From: WJMB01 sp964581465
GTDB lineage: Bacteria > RBG-13-66-14
Assembly (NCBI GenBank): GCA_964581465.1
Contig: CAZOOP010000023.1
Coordinates: 1 to 56,447 of the forward strand
Direction: 5' to 3'
DNA length: 56,447 nucleotides
Under the pieces are notes generated by a model that saw only the letters and a list, made by a program, of their open reading frames with translations, did no database searches and was not told the DNA's origin. Below are positions 1 through 8,650 of the stretch, one piece after another (the stretch's first letter is position 1; the number at the start of each line of letters is the position of its first letter). The translations under genes and the position numbers were made by a program.

Positions 1-48
1 CGCTCTTTTGCGTTTTCGACGTAGGTTCAGTTTCAGGTGATAATCCCT
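1..48 (-). repeat. End of a dispersed IS/MITE-like relic
   Basis: Read on the minus strand this is GGGATTATCAC followed by CTGAAACTGAACCTACG. The same segment recurs at 26693-26727 on the plus strand. GGGATNATCAC recurs at the ends of most relics in this window, so I read it as a terminal repeat. The element it belongs to is cut off by the window edge. Confidence 0.5.
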
Positions 49-608
49 AAGCCAATTATCAACAAGCGCGAAGTATGCTCCTGAGGTAGTTTAGCGCTTT
101 TTCGTCGTCGCGATGGTTGAATCGGAACGGCCTTTCTCTGATAACGAGTTCGAAGCTGTGTTTGAAGCCGACGTGGCAGGCTTTTAGCATAGCCTCGGGA
201 GCTCTCTGGGCCGTTGATATGAACCTTGCCATCGACCAGGGTCTTGTCGTGGTTGATGCGTTTGTGGTGGAAACCGTTGAGAGACGGCTTGTTATCGGCC
301 CTGTATCCATCGGAGTAGACGATCGAGTCCAGCTCGACGTTGTCCAGGATCACGCCCTGCAGATGCTTGCTGTCACAGCGCTTGGGGAGGATGACCCGCG
401 CCGCCGGGAGGCCGAGCCGCAACAGGCGCGCTATCTCACTGCGGTTTTCCGGCGGCGGCTCATTGCGAGGCCTTCGGGGACGATGGTTGAACAGCTTGCC
501 GCAGCGCTTGCACTTATGACGCCCGTCGGCGCAGCGGTGGTGATAGTTGCCTCTGGGACACTTGACGTGCCGGTCTCTCGTCCTGCTCCTCCCTGCCACA
601 TTGACCAC
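33..608 (-). pseudogene. IS1595-family transposase, frameshifted and internally deleted
   Basis: The minus-strand reading frame starts with a zinc-ribbon pattern (CPRG...CKRCGKLF, residues about 17-39). It later has DGKVHINGPESSRGYAK, which resembles the HINGIE-W-YAK block of IS1595 transposases. The typical C-terminal block, RERPFRFNHRDDEKALNYLR, is in a different frame (59-310), so a frameshift separates the two. The middle of the protein, where the first catalytic Asp would lie, looks deleted. It is non-functional as it stands. A second, more decayed copy is at 17318-17720. Confidence 0.7.
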
Positions 609-694
609 TTTGTTGGTGGCAGGATAAGATACTTGTTCACGCCGACATAAAAAACCAACTGCAATAGCTGATGGTCATCTTCTGTGATGATCCC
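51..694 (-). mobile_element. Decayed IS1595-type insertion sequence
   Basis: About 640 bp enclosing a broken transposase on the minus strand. The right end (670-694) carries CATCTTCTGTGATGATCCC, the complement of the GGGATNATCAC end motif seen on other relics here. The left end near 51-70 is a degraded match (AATTATCAACAAG). Element limits are inferred from these motifs, and no target duplication was recognised. Confidence 0.5.
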
Positions 695-899
695 CTTAGA
701 AAACATGGTGCTCGAAGCCGTTGCTAAGGTAACAAGCGGGCTCGGCGACGCATAAATACTATCCGGTCATTGTAGGTTTGCTCAATATTGACGGAGAAGC
801 CGGATAACAGGGAAGCGGGAGCATCAGGGGAACTCCACCGGCGGACCTGGCTGAGAGTTTATCAGATAACGCGCGACATCAAGGAAGCGCCTGTCGGTA
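695..899. other. Intergenic stretch, no gene seen
   Basis: About 200 bp between the IS relic and the 3' end of the ROK kinase gene. Short open frames exist, but they have low-complexity Arg/Pro-rich translations typical of GC-rich shadows. I see no RNA gene or clear terminator. Confidence 0.5.
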
Positions 900-1805
900 T
901 CAGGCGATCGAATCCCAGGCCCAGGCGGCGGCGCCGAGGACCGCCGCGGCGTCGTCCAGGTTCGAGGCGACCAGACGCAGCTCGGGGCGTTCGGGGAATA
1001 ATTGATCGCCCAGTGCCGCGCGGGCCGGATTTAGAATCAAGCCCCCCGCCCGGGACAGACCGCCGCCGATGACCACCAGGTCGGCGTCGATCAGGGTCAG
1101 CGACAAGGCGATACCCCGACCCAGCCGACGACCGGCCTCGGCGAGGGCCTTGCGGCAGGGCTCATCGCCCCGGGCGGCCCGCTCGACGATGATGGCGGCG
1201 TCGATGTCCGCCTCACCGGTCAGCTCCCGCCCCCGCCGGGCGACGGCGCTCGCCGAGGCGTAGACCTCCAGGCAGCCCCGGCGGCCGCAGTTGCACAACG
1301 GACCCCACGGGTCCAGGGTCAAGTGGCCGATCTCCAGGGCGTTGCCGCGTCGGCCGAGCAGGGGTCGACCGTCCTGCAGCGCTCCGCCACCGACACCGGT
1401 GCCCAGGGTCAGGCCGAGAACGTTCTCCGCACCGGCGGCGGCGCCGTAGCGAGCCTCGCCCAGGGTGAAGGCCGTGCCGTCGTTGATCAGGCGCACGGGA
1501 AGGCCGAAGCGCTCCTCGAGGGGTTGGACCAGAGGCACGTCACGCCAACTCGGCAGGTTGACCGCCCCGACCACGGCGCCGCGGGTCAGGTCCAGGGGGC
1601 CGGGGGCGGCCAGGCCTACGGCGCGGACGGTCTCCGGAGAGTCTTCCACGACGGCGGCCAGGTGTTCGATCAACTCGGCCGGGGTCAGCACGGAACCGGC
1701 GGCGCGGTGGGTCAGCGAACCCGCGCCGGTCAGCCCGCCGTCACGATCGACGAAGCCCCAGCGCAGGTTGGTCCCGCCCAGGTCCACTCCCAGCACCCGT
1801 TCCAC
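900..1805 (-). CDS. ROK-family sugar kinase (glucokinase-like)
   Basis: Predicted cytoplasmic ATP-dependent hexose kinase of 301 aa, the usual ROK length. The N-terminus has the phosphate-binding loop GVDLGGTNLRWG. The middle has the ROK zinc motif CNCGRRGCLEVYAS preceded by EIGHLTLDPWG, where the His and Cys residues bind structural zinc. IGGGLSRAG is the adenosine-binding motif near the C-terminus. The start is a GTG at 1805, preceded by AAAGGAG at 5 bp. An upstream in-frame extension exists but has no ribosome site and is not conserved-looking. Glucose is the likeliest substrate, but fructose, N-acetyl sugars or a regulatory role cannot be excluded. It is divergent to the receiver gene at 1958. 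Confidence 0.88.
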   Translation of the reverse strand: MERVLGVDLGGTNLRWGFVDRDGGLTGAGSLTHRAAGSVLTPAELIEHLAAVVEDSPETVRAVGLAAPGPLDLTRGAVVGAVNLPSWRDVPLVQPLEERFGLPVRLINDGTAFTLGEARYGAAAGAENVLGLTLGTGVGGGALQDGRPLLGRRGNALEIGHLTLDPWGPLCNCGRRGCLEVYASASAVARRGRELTGEADIDAAIIVERAARGDEPCRKALAEAGRRLGRGIALSLTLIDADLVVIGGGLSRAGGLILNPARAALGDQLFPERPELRLVASNLDDAAAVLGAAAWAWDSIA

Positions 1806-1957
1806 GACGACTCCTTTACAGCCCGGCGGCCGCGCTGGTATCCTCACCGTAGCCAAGCACCACGATGCCGCGCCCCACCGTTCGATTCCGATTCTACCAA
1901 CCGAGACCGACCGCGTCATCCCCCGGGTCACCAACCCTCATCCGCGGGATTCCAGCA

Positions 1958-2542
1958 ATGAGCAAACCCCGTATCTGGTTGATCGACGACGAGGAGCGCA
2001 ACCACCGCGCCCTGGACGAGCGCCACGGCGAGTGTTACGACATCCGCCACTTCTACTCGACCGAAGAGCTGCTGAACGCACTCGACAACGGCGAGCGCCC
2101 CGACCTGCTGCTCAGCGACATCTTCTTCCTCGAGGAGTCCCCCGAGGTCGGTGAACGCCTGCAGGCCGAAGCCGGGGGGCTCTGGAGGACCATCGAATCC
2201 TTCGCCGAGCGCTACAAGGCCGCCTACCCGCCGCGGGGGCTAGAGCTGGCCGAGCGCCTGCGCCGTGAGGGTCGGGGCATCCCCAACGTCGTCTACTCGA
2301 ACAAGGCCCCGCTGCTCCTCGACGAGGCGGGTTTCTCTCGGATCACCCTGGAGGCCGGACCGGTGTGGATCTTCAAGGGCCACGAGAGCGTCGAGGCCGA
2401 GCGGGCCAAGCTCGAGGCGGTGCTGGTCGGCGCACGCAGCCGCCGCCGCTGCCTGCGCCTGCGCAGCCTCTTCCTGATCTTCATCCTGGCGGGGACGCTG
2501 CTGGGCTTCGTGCTGGGCGTGCTGCTGGGTCCATCGATGTGA
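1958..2542 (+). CDS. Receiver-domain protein with C-terminal membrane anchor
   Basis: A 194-aa protein that looks like a CheY-type receiver. The phosphorylation set is visible: acidic pair D10/D11 (LIDDEE), candidate phospho-acceptor D54 (LLLSDIFF), S114 (VVYSN) and K140 (WIFKG). About 35 extra residues (roughly 58-92) follow the acceptor strand, so the fold is enlarged. There is no DNA-binding or enzymatic output domain. Instead, a basic stretch (RSRRRCLRLR) precedes a single hydrophobic helix at about 170-190 and the protein ends there, so the receiver should sit in the cytoplasm as a tail-anchored module. No sensor kinase is adjacent. Function is unknown. The start is the ATG directly before KPRIWLIDDEE, with a weak ribosome site. 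Confidence 0.75.
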   Translation: MSKPRIWLIDDEERNHRALDERHGECYDIRHFYSTEELLNALDNGERPDLLLSDIFFLEESPEVGERLQAEAGGLWRTIESFAERYKAAYPPRGLELAERLRREGRGIPNVVYSNKAPLLLDEAGFSRITLEAGPVWIFKGHESVEAERAKLEAVLVGARSRRRCLRLRSLFLIFILAGTLLGFVLGVLLGPSM

Positions 2543-2562
2543 CCCAGCCCGACGATTCCACG

Positions 2563-2589
2563 ACGACCGACTCCAGGGTCGGTCGTTTT
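2563..2589 (+). terminator. Rho-independent terminator after the receiver gene
   Basis: ACGACCGAC pairs with GTCGGTCGT (9 bp, 6-nt loop), followed by a run of T. It lies 20 bp past the stop codon at 2542. Confidence 0.8.
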
Positions 2590-2767
2590 CATAATCAAAT
2601 GGACCGCCAATGCAAACCGGAGTTGCGGTAAGATTTCCGAGCAATTGCAGACTAATGATCGCTAACGCAAGAATGTCACCTCGATGAGCCGGGTGGCTCA
2701 AATCGGTGTTTCAACAAGCAGTCAGCCGCTTCCGGCCGGTTCTCCATCATTCGCTTACCGTATGCCT

Positions 2768-3085
2768 CATGGAACGTGTTCGAACCAAATCAGCCTGAGC
2801 GGAAGCGGCTTGCCGCACCGTTATTGACTCCCCGAAAATGCGCTGTCTGTGATCAGGCGTTCATTTAGCATGCCCTTATTGCTTGCTGGTAGCGCACTTG
2901 GGTTTTGGCGGCACGCTGTTTTCAGGGCTTATTCAAGGATGCCGCCTACTAGTTACGCCCCAGATTACCTCAATTATTGGCCGCCACTTATCGACTGCCC
3001 GCCTTGTGGCTGATACTCTATGAACACCGCCTCTATTAACAACTGGATACGATCATGATCAGGCCCGGTCAGGGTATACGATCCC
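2768..3085 (+). repeat. Dispersed relic, family D, copy 1
   Basis: This runs from CATGGAACGTGTTCG to GGTCAGGGTATACGATCCC. The same order of conserved blocks (CATGGAACGTGTTCGGAC, a CTCTATTATCAAC block, ATCAGGTCCGGTCAGGGTAT) occurs at 16843-17155 and 39132-39440, with partial copies elsewhere. No coding potential was seen. The gene-free stretch 2590-3341 consists of this relic plus unassigned flank. Confidence 0.6.
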
Positions 3086-3341
3086 TTACCGGATTATCAC
3101 CAAAACCGACTAGTCTTTCCAGGCGCGCACTGTTCGCAAGATTCCATACTTCAGCCGGCAGATATCCACCTGAAGGACTGCCGGCTTGCCGAGTAGGGAG
3201 GTAGCAACCGGCTGCCGACGGAAGGCGGCCGATAACCTTCGCGGGTTTTTCCAAAGCGAGCAGGGCCGAGGTTATACCCGGCCCTGGTCGTCATCAAATC
3301 AAAATCAATCGCGCGGTGGGACTGTGCGGAGTCTCCCGCCC

Positions 3342-3905
3342 TCATTCTCGGTCGAGATCGAGGATGTTGATCAGCCGTCGCGGATCTCGGCAGTTGAAGA
3401 TGTAGCGTCGACGGTCGTCGGTCTGCGCATCGTCGTTGCCATCGGCCTTCTTGACCGCGGCGGGATCGCGCACGGTCAGCTCGACACCGGGTCCGGCGGC
3501 GGTGACCCAGTAGCGCACGCCCTTGCGGCCGCGATGGATGCCGTAGCCCGAGGAATCGCTGAGGGAAACCTGGGTCGCCTCGGCCCCGACGAGGTCCCGG
3601 CGCCGCAGGGTCAGCCGGAAGAAGCCGAAGGCCAGGATCAACTGGCGCTGGGTAACGGTTATGGTCAACTGGGTGAAGCAGATGCCCAATACCAGGACCA
3701 GGGACGCCACCACGGCGAGGATCCAGAAGGCCCAGCGACCCACCGGCGTGTCCAGATTGCTCAGGGCGTAGACGATGCCTCCGCCGAGGGCCAGGGTGAC
3801 GAAGATGGTGATGTAAAAGGAGACCCGCGAGATCAGGGTCTCGCGGTAGATGACCACGTCCCCGCCGCCGGCGGGTCGCTTGTACTGATGTTTGGGGGCG
3901 CTCAC
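3342..3905 (-). CDS. Two-helix membrane protein, PH-like domain possible
   Basis: A 187-aa protein with a short hydrophilic N-terminus (about 20 residues), two transmembrane helices (about 30-50 and 60-80) and a soluble C-terminal domain. The C-terminal pattern TITVTQRQLILAFGFFRLTLRRRDLVGAEA resembles bacterial PH-domain membrane proteins, in which a beta-sandwich follows a helix hairpin. The end (YIFNCRDPRRLINILDL) also fits that family. The gene lies 12 bp downstream of the ArsR-type regulator on the same strand, so the two probably form an operon. The exact role is unknown. Confidence 0.65.
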   Translation of the reverse strand: MSAPKHQYKRPAGGGDVVIYRETLISRVSFYITIFVTLALGGGIVYALSNLDTPVGRWAFWILAVVASLVLVLGICFTQLTITVTQRQLILAFGFFRLTLRRRDLVGAEATQVSLSDSSGYGIHRGRKGVRYWVTAAGPGVELTVRDPAAVKKADGNDDAQTDDRRRYIFNCRDPRRLINILDLDRE

Positions 3906-3917
3906 TGCGTAGAATCC

Positions 3918-4223
3918 TTATTCGGCCCGGGTCTTGCTGTCGATGCCCATACAGTTGCCCAGAGCGACGATGGTGCGGATCAAATCCAGGTTGGTCAACG
4001 AGTAGCAGACGCGGTTACCGTCACGCTCCGAGGTGACGATCCGGTTCTGCCGCAGGATAGCGAGATGCTGCGAGATATTGGGCTGCTTGAGCCCCAACTC
4101 GGCGCGGATCTCCTCGACGCAGCGCATCCCGGCGGCCAGCAGACCGACGATGCGCAAGCGTGTGGGGTGACCCAAGGCCTTGAAGTGGCGGGCCAGCTCT
4201 TCACAATTCGTTAGCTCAGCCAC
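3918..4223 (-). CDS. ArsR/SmtB-family winged-helix repressor
   Basis: A 101-aa DNA-binding protein. HFKALGHPTRLRIVGLL is the family N-terminal helix block. The recognition helix is LGLKQPNISQHLAILR, followed by the wing VTSERDGNRVCYSL. Cys residues occur at CVEEI and in the C-terminal helix (GNCMG), so metal or thiol sensing is possible, but the ELCVCDL metal box is not intact. I chose the GTG at 4223 because AGGGAGG lies 6 bp upstream; a longer form starting at 4268 lacks such a site. It is probably cotranscribed with the membrane-protein gene that follows and may be autoregulatory. Confidence 0.85.
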   Translation of the reverse strand: MAELTNCEELARHFKALGHPTRLRIVGLLAAGMRCVEEIRAELGLKQPNISQHLAILRQNRIVTSERDGNRVCYSLTNLDLIRTIVALGNCMGIDSKTRAE

Positions 4224-4660
4224 GAAACCTCCCTTAGACTCGAAAGACTCGAACGCGATCGTCGGCAATCCACCGCGCGACCGCCGCTATACTGGAACAT
4301 CCCCCGGAACTATCACGACTATCGGCAATGGACCGTTACGCAGCCGCCTTCGCCGGTGGAGCCCGCGCGATGGGGAATCAAAATCTGTTACATGCCGCGG
4401 TTAATCCGAAAGTCGACCCCCGGATGGATGCAGGCTGCGGGTAATCGATATGGGTGGATTGATATGGATAACTGGCAGTTTTTGACTTGTGGTAAGGTTA
4501 TTATAGCTTATAGATAGTGGGGGGCAGAACACCTACATCCAATCAAGCGGCCGCAGGATCAACCCAGCCGGGTGGAGCTTAGAGTTGACCTGGCCACAGG
4601 CTGCCCCGAGACGACACGCCCGCCGATAATAGGATTTCTATAGATAACGCCCTTTGATTG

Positions 4661-4765
4661 CCGCCGCTTTTCGACTGCCCGTCTTGTGACGGGTATCTTA
4701 TAATCATCATCTCTATTATCAACTGGATACAATCACGATCAGGTCCGGTCGGTGTATATGATCCC
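4661..4765 (+). repeat. Dispersed relic, family D, right-end fragment
   Basis: This is a copy of the family D right end, from the GACTGCCCGTCTTGTGAC block through CTCTATTATCAACTGG to GGTCGGTGTATATGATCCC. It matches 2985-3085 closely. The rest of the gene-free stretch 4224-5249 contains no gene I can support; open frames on both strands at 4819-5185 have no family resemblance or ribosome site. Confidence 0.6.
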
Positions 4766-4867
4766 TTCTAAAGATACACGGCTGATGACGTCATCGGAAG
4801 GGCAGCACCAAGAAGCCGCTACAGGCAGTTGGTATTCCCATCGAGCTCTATCTGCCGACGCATTACG

Positions 4868-4906
4868 GCCTGTCGCTTTGGCCTGTTACTTTGGCCTGTC
4901 GCTTTG
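4868..4906 (+). repeat. Three 13-bp tandem repeats
   Basis: The unit GCCTGTCGCTTTG occurs three times head to tail. The middle copy differs at two positions (GCCTGTTACTTTG). It lies in a gene-free region and its function is unknown. Confidence 0.85.
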
Positions 4907-5249
4907 AAACAAACCCACCCGCCGCGGCATGTTGAACAACCGCATACACAAGCACGATCCCGCACGATACCAATCTCGCCGCATACCAGACACACCGCCG
5001 CGAGCCGGAGGGATTCGTTCCTCGCAAGCAAAAACGCGCGAGTATACCGCAAACCCAAACCATCAACGTCGGACTCGCTCGTTCGGCGCATTGGCCGAAG
5101 GCTTTGGTCGGGCGGACGGGCATACGTTATCATTACACCGCATTGTTTTCGCATCGTATTAAGGCATTGCGATTTAACGTTTTAGAATGTAAGCAACACG
5201 GCCTCTTTTGTCAAGGAAAAAGGCCCCTCCGCCACGATGGGCTCCAGGG

Positions 5250-5278
5250 TTGACCATTTAGCGGTCCGTCTGTATACT
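5250..5278 (+). promoter_or_regulatory. Sigma-70-type promoter for the GAF/sigma-54 activator gene
   Basis: TTGACC (5250-5255), a 17-bp spacer and TATACT (5273-5278) give a near-consensus housekeeping promoter. It lies 75 bp upstream of the activator start codon at 5353. Confidence 0.7.
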
Positions 5279-5352
5279 ATTCTTCACACTGCCCGAGAAG
5301 ACGGACCACGGAATCAACCATTCAAGAAACCGCCCCCAACCGAGCAGCCCCC

Positions 5353-6849
5353 ATGTGCAAGACCGCCCGTCTGGAACGCTTCTTCGCCGCCACGGCCTCA
5401 ATCGCCAGGACCCGCGAGGAGGACCAGCTCCTCCAAGCGGTCATCAGCTCGGCCCAGGAGGTCATCGAGGCCGAGGCCGCCTCGGTGCTGCTCCTCGAAC
5501 CCGACGGCGAACACCTGCGCTTCGCCATCGCCACCGGACCCCACGCAGACAAGGTCCTCGAGGTCCACGTCCCCGTCGAGGGCTCCATCGCCGGCTGGGT
5601 GGTCACCCGCCAGCGACCCCTCAATCTTCCCGCGGCCTCCGAGGACCCGCGCCACTTCTCCGGCGTCGACGACCAGACCGACATCCGGACCCAGAGCCTG
5701 ATCTGCGTGCCGCTGATGGTCGGCGAGGAGGCCATCGGCGTCATCGAGGCCGTCAATAAGCAGAACGGCCGCCCGTTCAGTGACGAGGATTGTCGCTTCC
5801 TCCAGGCTATCGCCGTCCAGGCCGCTTACGCCCTCAAGCAGGCCGACGAGGCCCGCCGTCGCCGCGAGGAGCTGGCCCAGCTCCGCGAGCAGATGGCCGC
5901 CGAAGAGTTCATCGTCGGCCGCGAGGGTGGATTGGCCCAGGTCTTCGAGATCGTCGCCAAGGTCGCCGACACCAAGACCACGGTGATGATCCGCGGCGAA
6001 ACCGGCACCGGCAAGGGCTTGGTGGCCCGGGCCATCTTCCGCGCCTCCAGCCGCTACGATCGCCGCCTGGTGACCGTCAACTGCGCCAACATCCCCGAGG
6101 AACTGCTCGAAACAGAACTCTTCGGCCACGCCAAGGGTGCCTTCACCGGCGCCTCCGGAACCAAGAAGGGCCGCTTCGAATACGCCGACGGTGGAACGAT
6201 CTTCCTCGACGAGATCGGTGACATCAGCCCAAAACTGCAGACCAAACTGCTGCGCGTCCTTCAAGAGCAGCAGTTCGAACCCCTGGGCTCCAACCGCACC
6301 ATCACCGTCGACGTCCGGGTGATCACCGCCACCAACCGCGACCTCGAAGCCGCCATCGCCGAGGGCCGCTTCCGCGAAGACCTCTACTACCGCCTGAACG
6401 TCGTCACCATCGAGGTCCCCCCCCTGCGCGAGCGCCGCGAAGACCTGCCGGAGATGGTCAACCACTTCCTGAAGAAGTTCTCCCTCGAGATGAACAAGCG
6501 GATGTTCACCGCCAGCCCCGAGGCCCTCGAGGTCATCCACAACTACTCCTGGCCCGGCAATATCCGCGAACTCGAGAACGCCATCGAACGCGCCGTGGTC
6601 CTGGGCGAGGGCGAACTGCTCCAGCCCTCGATGCTGCCCTCCCACGTCCAGGGCAAGGCCCGCGACAACATCTTCGCCGGTGAGACCCTCGAAGAGGCCC
6701 AGCGAAACTTCCGGCGCTGGTTCATCGCCAAGACCCTGGCCGCCCACGACAACAACCAGACCCGCGCCGCCGAGACCCTGGACATCCAGCGCAGCTACCT
6801 CAACCGGCTCATCAAACAACTCGAGATAGACAAACTGGTCGGCCACTGA
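5353..6849 (+). CDS. GAF-domain sigma-54-dependent transcriptional activator
   Basis: A 498-aa enhancer-binding protein with three parts: an N-terminal GAF sensor domain (about 10-165), a central AAA+ domain (about 185-425) and a C-terminal Fis-type helix-turn-helix (about 450-490). In the AAA+ domain, GETGTGKG (215-222) is Walker A, GAFTGA (262-267) is the sigma-54 contact loop, GGTIFLDEIGD is Walker B, and the arginine-finger region follows. It has no receiver domain, so it probably responds to a small ligand or redox state rather than a kinase. The gene directly precedes the microcompartment operon, with a palindrome carrying sigma-54-like motifs in between, so it is the best candidate activator for that operon. 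The organisation is FhlA-like. Confidence 0.92.
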   Translation: MCKTARLERFFAATASIARTREEDQLLQAVISSAQEVIEAEAASVLLLEPDGEHLRFAIATGPHADKVLEVHVPVEGSIAGWVVTRQRPLNLPAASEDPRHFSGVDDQTDIRTQSLICVPLMVGEEAIGVIEAVNKQNGRPFSDEDCRFLQAIAVQAAYALKQADEARRRREELAQLREQMAAEEFIVGREGGLAQVFEIVAKVADTKTTVMIRGETGTGKGLVARAIFRASSRYDRRLVTVNCANIPEELLETELFGHAKGAFTGASGTKKGRFEYADGGTIFLDEIGDISPKLQTKLLRVLQEQQFEPLGSNRTITVDVRVITATNRDLEAAIAEGRFREDLYYRLNVVTIEVPPLRERREDLPEMVNHFLKKFSLEMNKRMFTASPEALEVIHNYSWPGNIRELENAIERAVVLGEGELLQPSMLPSHVQGKARDNIFAGETLEEAQRNFRRWFIAKTLAAHDNNQTRAAETLDIQRSYLNRLIKQLEIDKLVGH

Positions 6850-6870
6850 CCCCGAGGGCCGACCACCCGC

Positions 6871-7058
6871 CGAGACCTTCGCCAAAGGGACCCTTCCGCC
6901 CGACAGCGCCCTCGCACGCCGCACGGCGAGGCGTTGGCACGTTTCTTGCAGCAGAGCGCGGTGACTCTCTCGGCAAACCCGAGCGATACTCCGCAAGAAA
7001 CGTGCCAACGCCGGTCCGGCCCGGGATAGTTACCGTCGCCCCTTTGGCGAAGGTCTCG
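6871..7058. repeat. Nested palindrome, copy 1 (sigma-54-like arms)
   Basis: Inner stem: GGCGTTGGCACGTTTCTTGC at 6930-6949 and its exact complement at 6993-7012, with a 43-nt loop. Outer stem: 6871-6889 pairs perfectly with 7040-7058 (19 bp). Each inner arm contains TTGGCACG-N4-TTGC, the sigma-54 -24/-12 pattern, and the two arms point at each other. The rightward one would read into the aldehyde dehydrogenase gene at 7144. It lies 22 bp past the stop of the activator gene. Confidence 0.9.
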
Positions 7059-7143
7059 TCAAGGGTCCCTACGGCGGGCAACCCGGTTGCGGTCGGCTGT
7101 CGGTCATCATCTGATCCCTTTGGAATCAACGACCCCCGGCGGA

Positions 7144-8616
7144 ATGTCGAAAGCTCACAAGATGGACGCCGATCTCCGCGCAATAGCCGAGGCCCGCGAG
7201 CTACTGCTCCGCGCCCGCCGGGCCGCCGACGAGCTATCCCGTCGCGATCCCGCCGAGCTCGACGGTTGGGTGAGGGCGATGGGACGCGCCGCCGAGGCCG
7301 CCTCTGGAGAGCTGGCCGAAGCGGCGGTGCGCGAGACCGGCTTCGGTATCGTCGCCGACAAAGAGGCCAAGAACCGCCTGGCCGCCGTCGACGTCCGCGA
7401 GAGCCTCCTGACGCGGCGCATCCTGGGGGTCATCGAGCGCGACACGGCCCGCGGCGTGGTGGTCTACGGCGTGCCGATGGGCGTAGTGACGGCGGTCATC
7501 CCCTGCACCAACCCGACCTCGACGGCGGTCTTCAAGGCGTTGATCGGGATCAAGGCCGGTTGCGCGGTGGTGATGAGCCCCCACCCACGCTCGGTTGAGT
7601 GCACACGCCGGGCCGTCGAGGTCTGCCGTACAGCCTTGGCGGCCGCCGGCGGCCCCACCGACGCCCTGGCCTGCCTCTCCACCGCCGAGATGACCGCCAC
7701 CCGGGAGCTGATGCGCCACGAACTCACCGACGTCATCCTGGCCACGGGCGGGATGGGTCTGGTGAGGGCGGCGTACTCCTCGGGCAAGCCGGCCTTCGGC
7801 GTGGGACCGGGCAACGTGCCGGTCTACATCGACCGCTCCGCCGACGCCGCCGACGCCGTCGCCAAGGCTTTCCGGGGAACGACCTTCGACAACGGCACGG
7901 TCTGCGCCTCGGAGCAGGCCCTGGTGGTCGATTCACCCATCGTCAAAGAGGTCCGGGCGGCCTGCCTGACCCGGGGCGGCGTCTTTCTCGATGACCAACA
8001 ACGCATCCGCCTGGCCAATAACCTCTTCGGCGGAGGTCGTTTCAACGCCGCCGCCGTGGGCCGCGGCGCCGTCGAGGTCGCCAACGCCGCCGGAATCGAA
8101 GTCCCCCCGGACACCCGGGTGCTGCTGGTCGAACCCGACGGCGTCGGACCGGACCACCCCCTCTCCGGCGAAAAGCTCTGCCCCGTGCTGGCCTTCTATA
8201 CCGTCGAGGGCTGGCGCGCCGGCTGCGAGCGCTGCGTCGAGCTGCTGCGCCACGGCGGCCTGGGCCACACCCTCAGCCTCCACGCCCGCAACGCCGAAGT
8301 CGTCGAGGCCTTCGCCCGCGAGAAGCCGGTCTGCCGGGTGCTGGTCAACACCTGCTCCGCCCTGGGCGCCGTGGGCGTCACCACCCGCCTCGAGCCCAGC
8401 CTGACCCTGGGACCGGGGGCCTGGGGCGGCTCGGCCACCGGCGATAACGTCAGCGCCCGCCACCTGACCAACCGCAAGCGCCTGGCCTGGGACAGGGACA
8501 GCCTGCCCAAGGTCGAGGAACCCCGGGCCGACGAGATCAGCGACGAGCGTATCAGGCGAGCCGTAGAGAAAGCCCTGGACGAGCTGTACGCGGGTGATGC
8601 AGAAGGGCTTCTTTAG
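7144..8616 (+). CDS. CoA-acylating aldehyde dehydrogenase of a microcompartment (PduP/EutE type)
   Basis: It should oxidise a short-chain aldehyde to acyl-CoA with NAD+ inside a bacterial microcompartment. The protein has 490 aa. The catalytic Cys is C254 in TTFDNGTVCASEQ, and the nucleotide-binding and substrate region VTAVIPCTNPTSTAVFK (about 115-131) is intact. The C-terminal helix (ISDERIRRAVEKALDELYA, about 461-479), set off by an acidic/proline linker, is amphipathic and could be an encapsulation peptide; no such peptide is seen at the N-terminus. It is the first gene of the shell operon, downstream of a sigma-54-like site. ATG at 7144 is preferred, but the ATG at 7162 is possible because the ribosome site is weak. 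The natural aldehyde cannot be told from sequence. Confidence 0.9.
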   Translation: MSKAHKMDADLRAIAEARELLLRARRAADELSRRDPAELDGWVRAMGRAAEAASGELAEAAVRETGFGIVADKEAKNRLAAVDVRESLLTRRILGVIERDTARGVVVYGVPMGVVTAVIPCTNPTSTAVFKALIGIKAGCAVVMSPHPRSVECTRRAVEVCRTALAAAGGPTDALACLSTAEMTATRELMRHELTDVILATGGMGLVRAAYSSGKPAFGVGPGNVPVYIDRSADAADAVAKAFRGTTFDNGTVCASEQALVVDSPIVKEVRAACLTRGGVFLDDQQRIRLANNLFGGGRFNAAAVGRGAVEVANAAGIEVPPDTRVLLVEPDGVGPDHPLSGEKLCPVLAFYTVEGWRAGCERCVELLRHGGLGHTLSLHARNAEVVEAFAREKPVCRVLVNTCSALGAVGVTTRLEPSLTLGPGAWGGSATGDNVSARHLTNRKRLAWDRDSLPKVEEPRADEISDERIRRAVEKALDELYAGDAEGLL

Positions 8617-8650
8617 CCCATTCGCCCTTGATAATGGGAAAGGAGTAGTT

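Noticed and set aside
4819..5185. Overlapping open frames on both strands of about 80-118 codons
   Set aside because: No ribosome sites, no family pattern, Arg/Pro/His-rich translations, and the tandem 13-bp repeat runs through them. They look like chance frames.
5398..7008. A 536-codon open frame opposite the GAF/sigma-54 activator
   Set aside because: It is the antisense shadow of a gene with clear motifs; its Gly/Leu/Asp-rich translation is typical of GC-rich codon bias.
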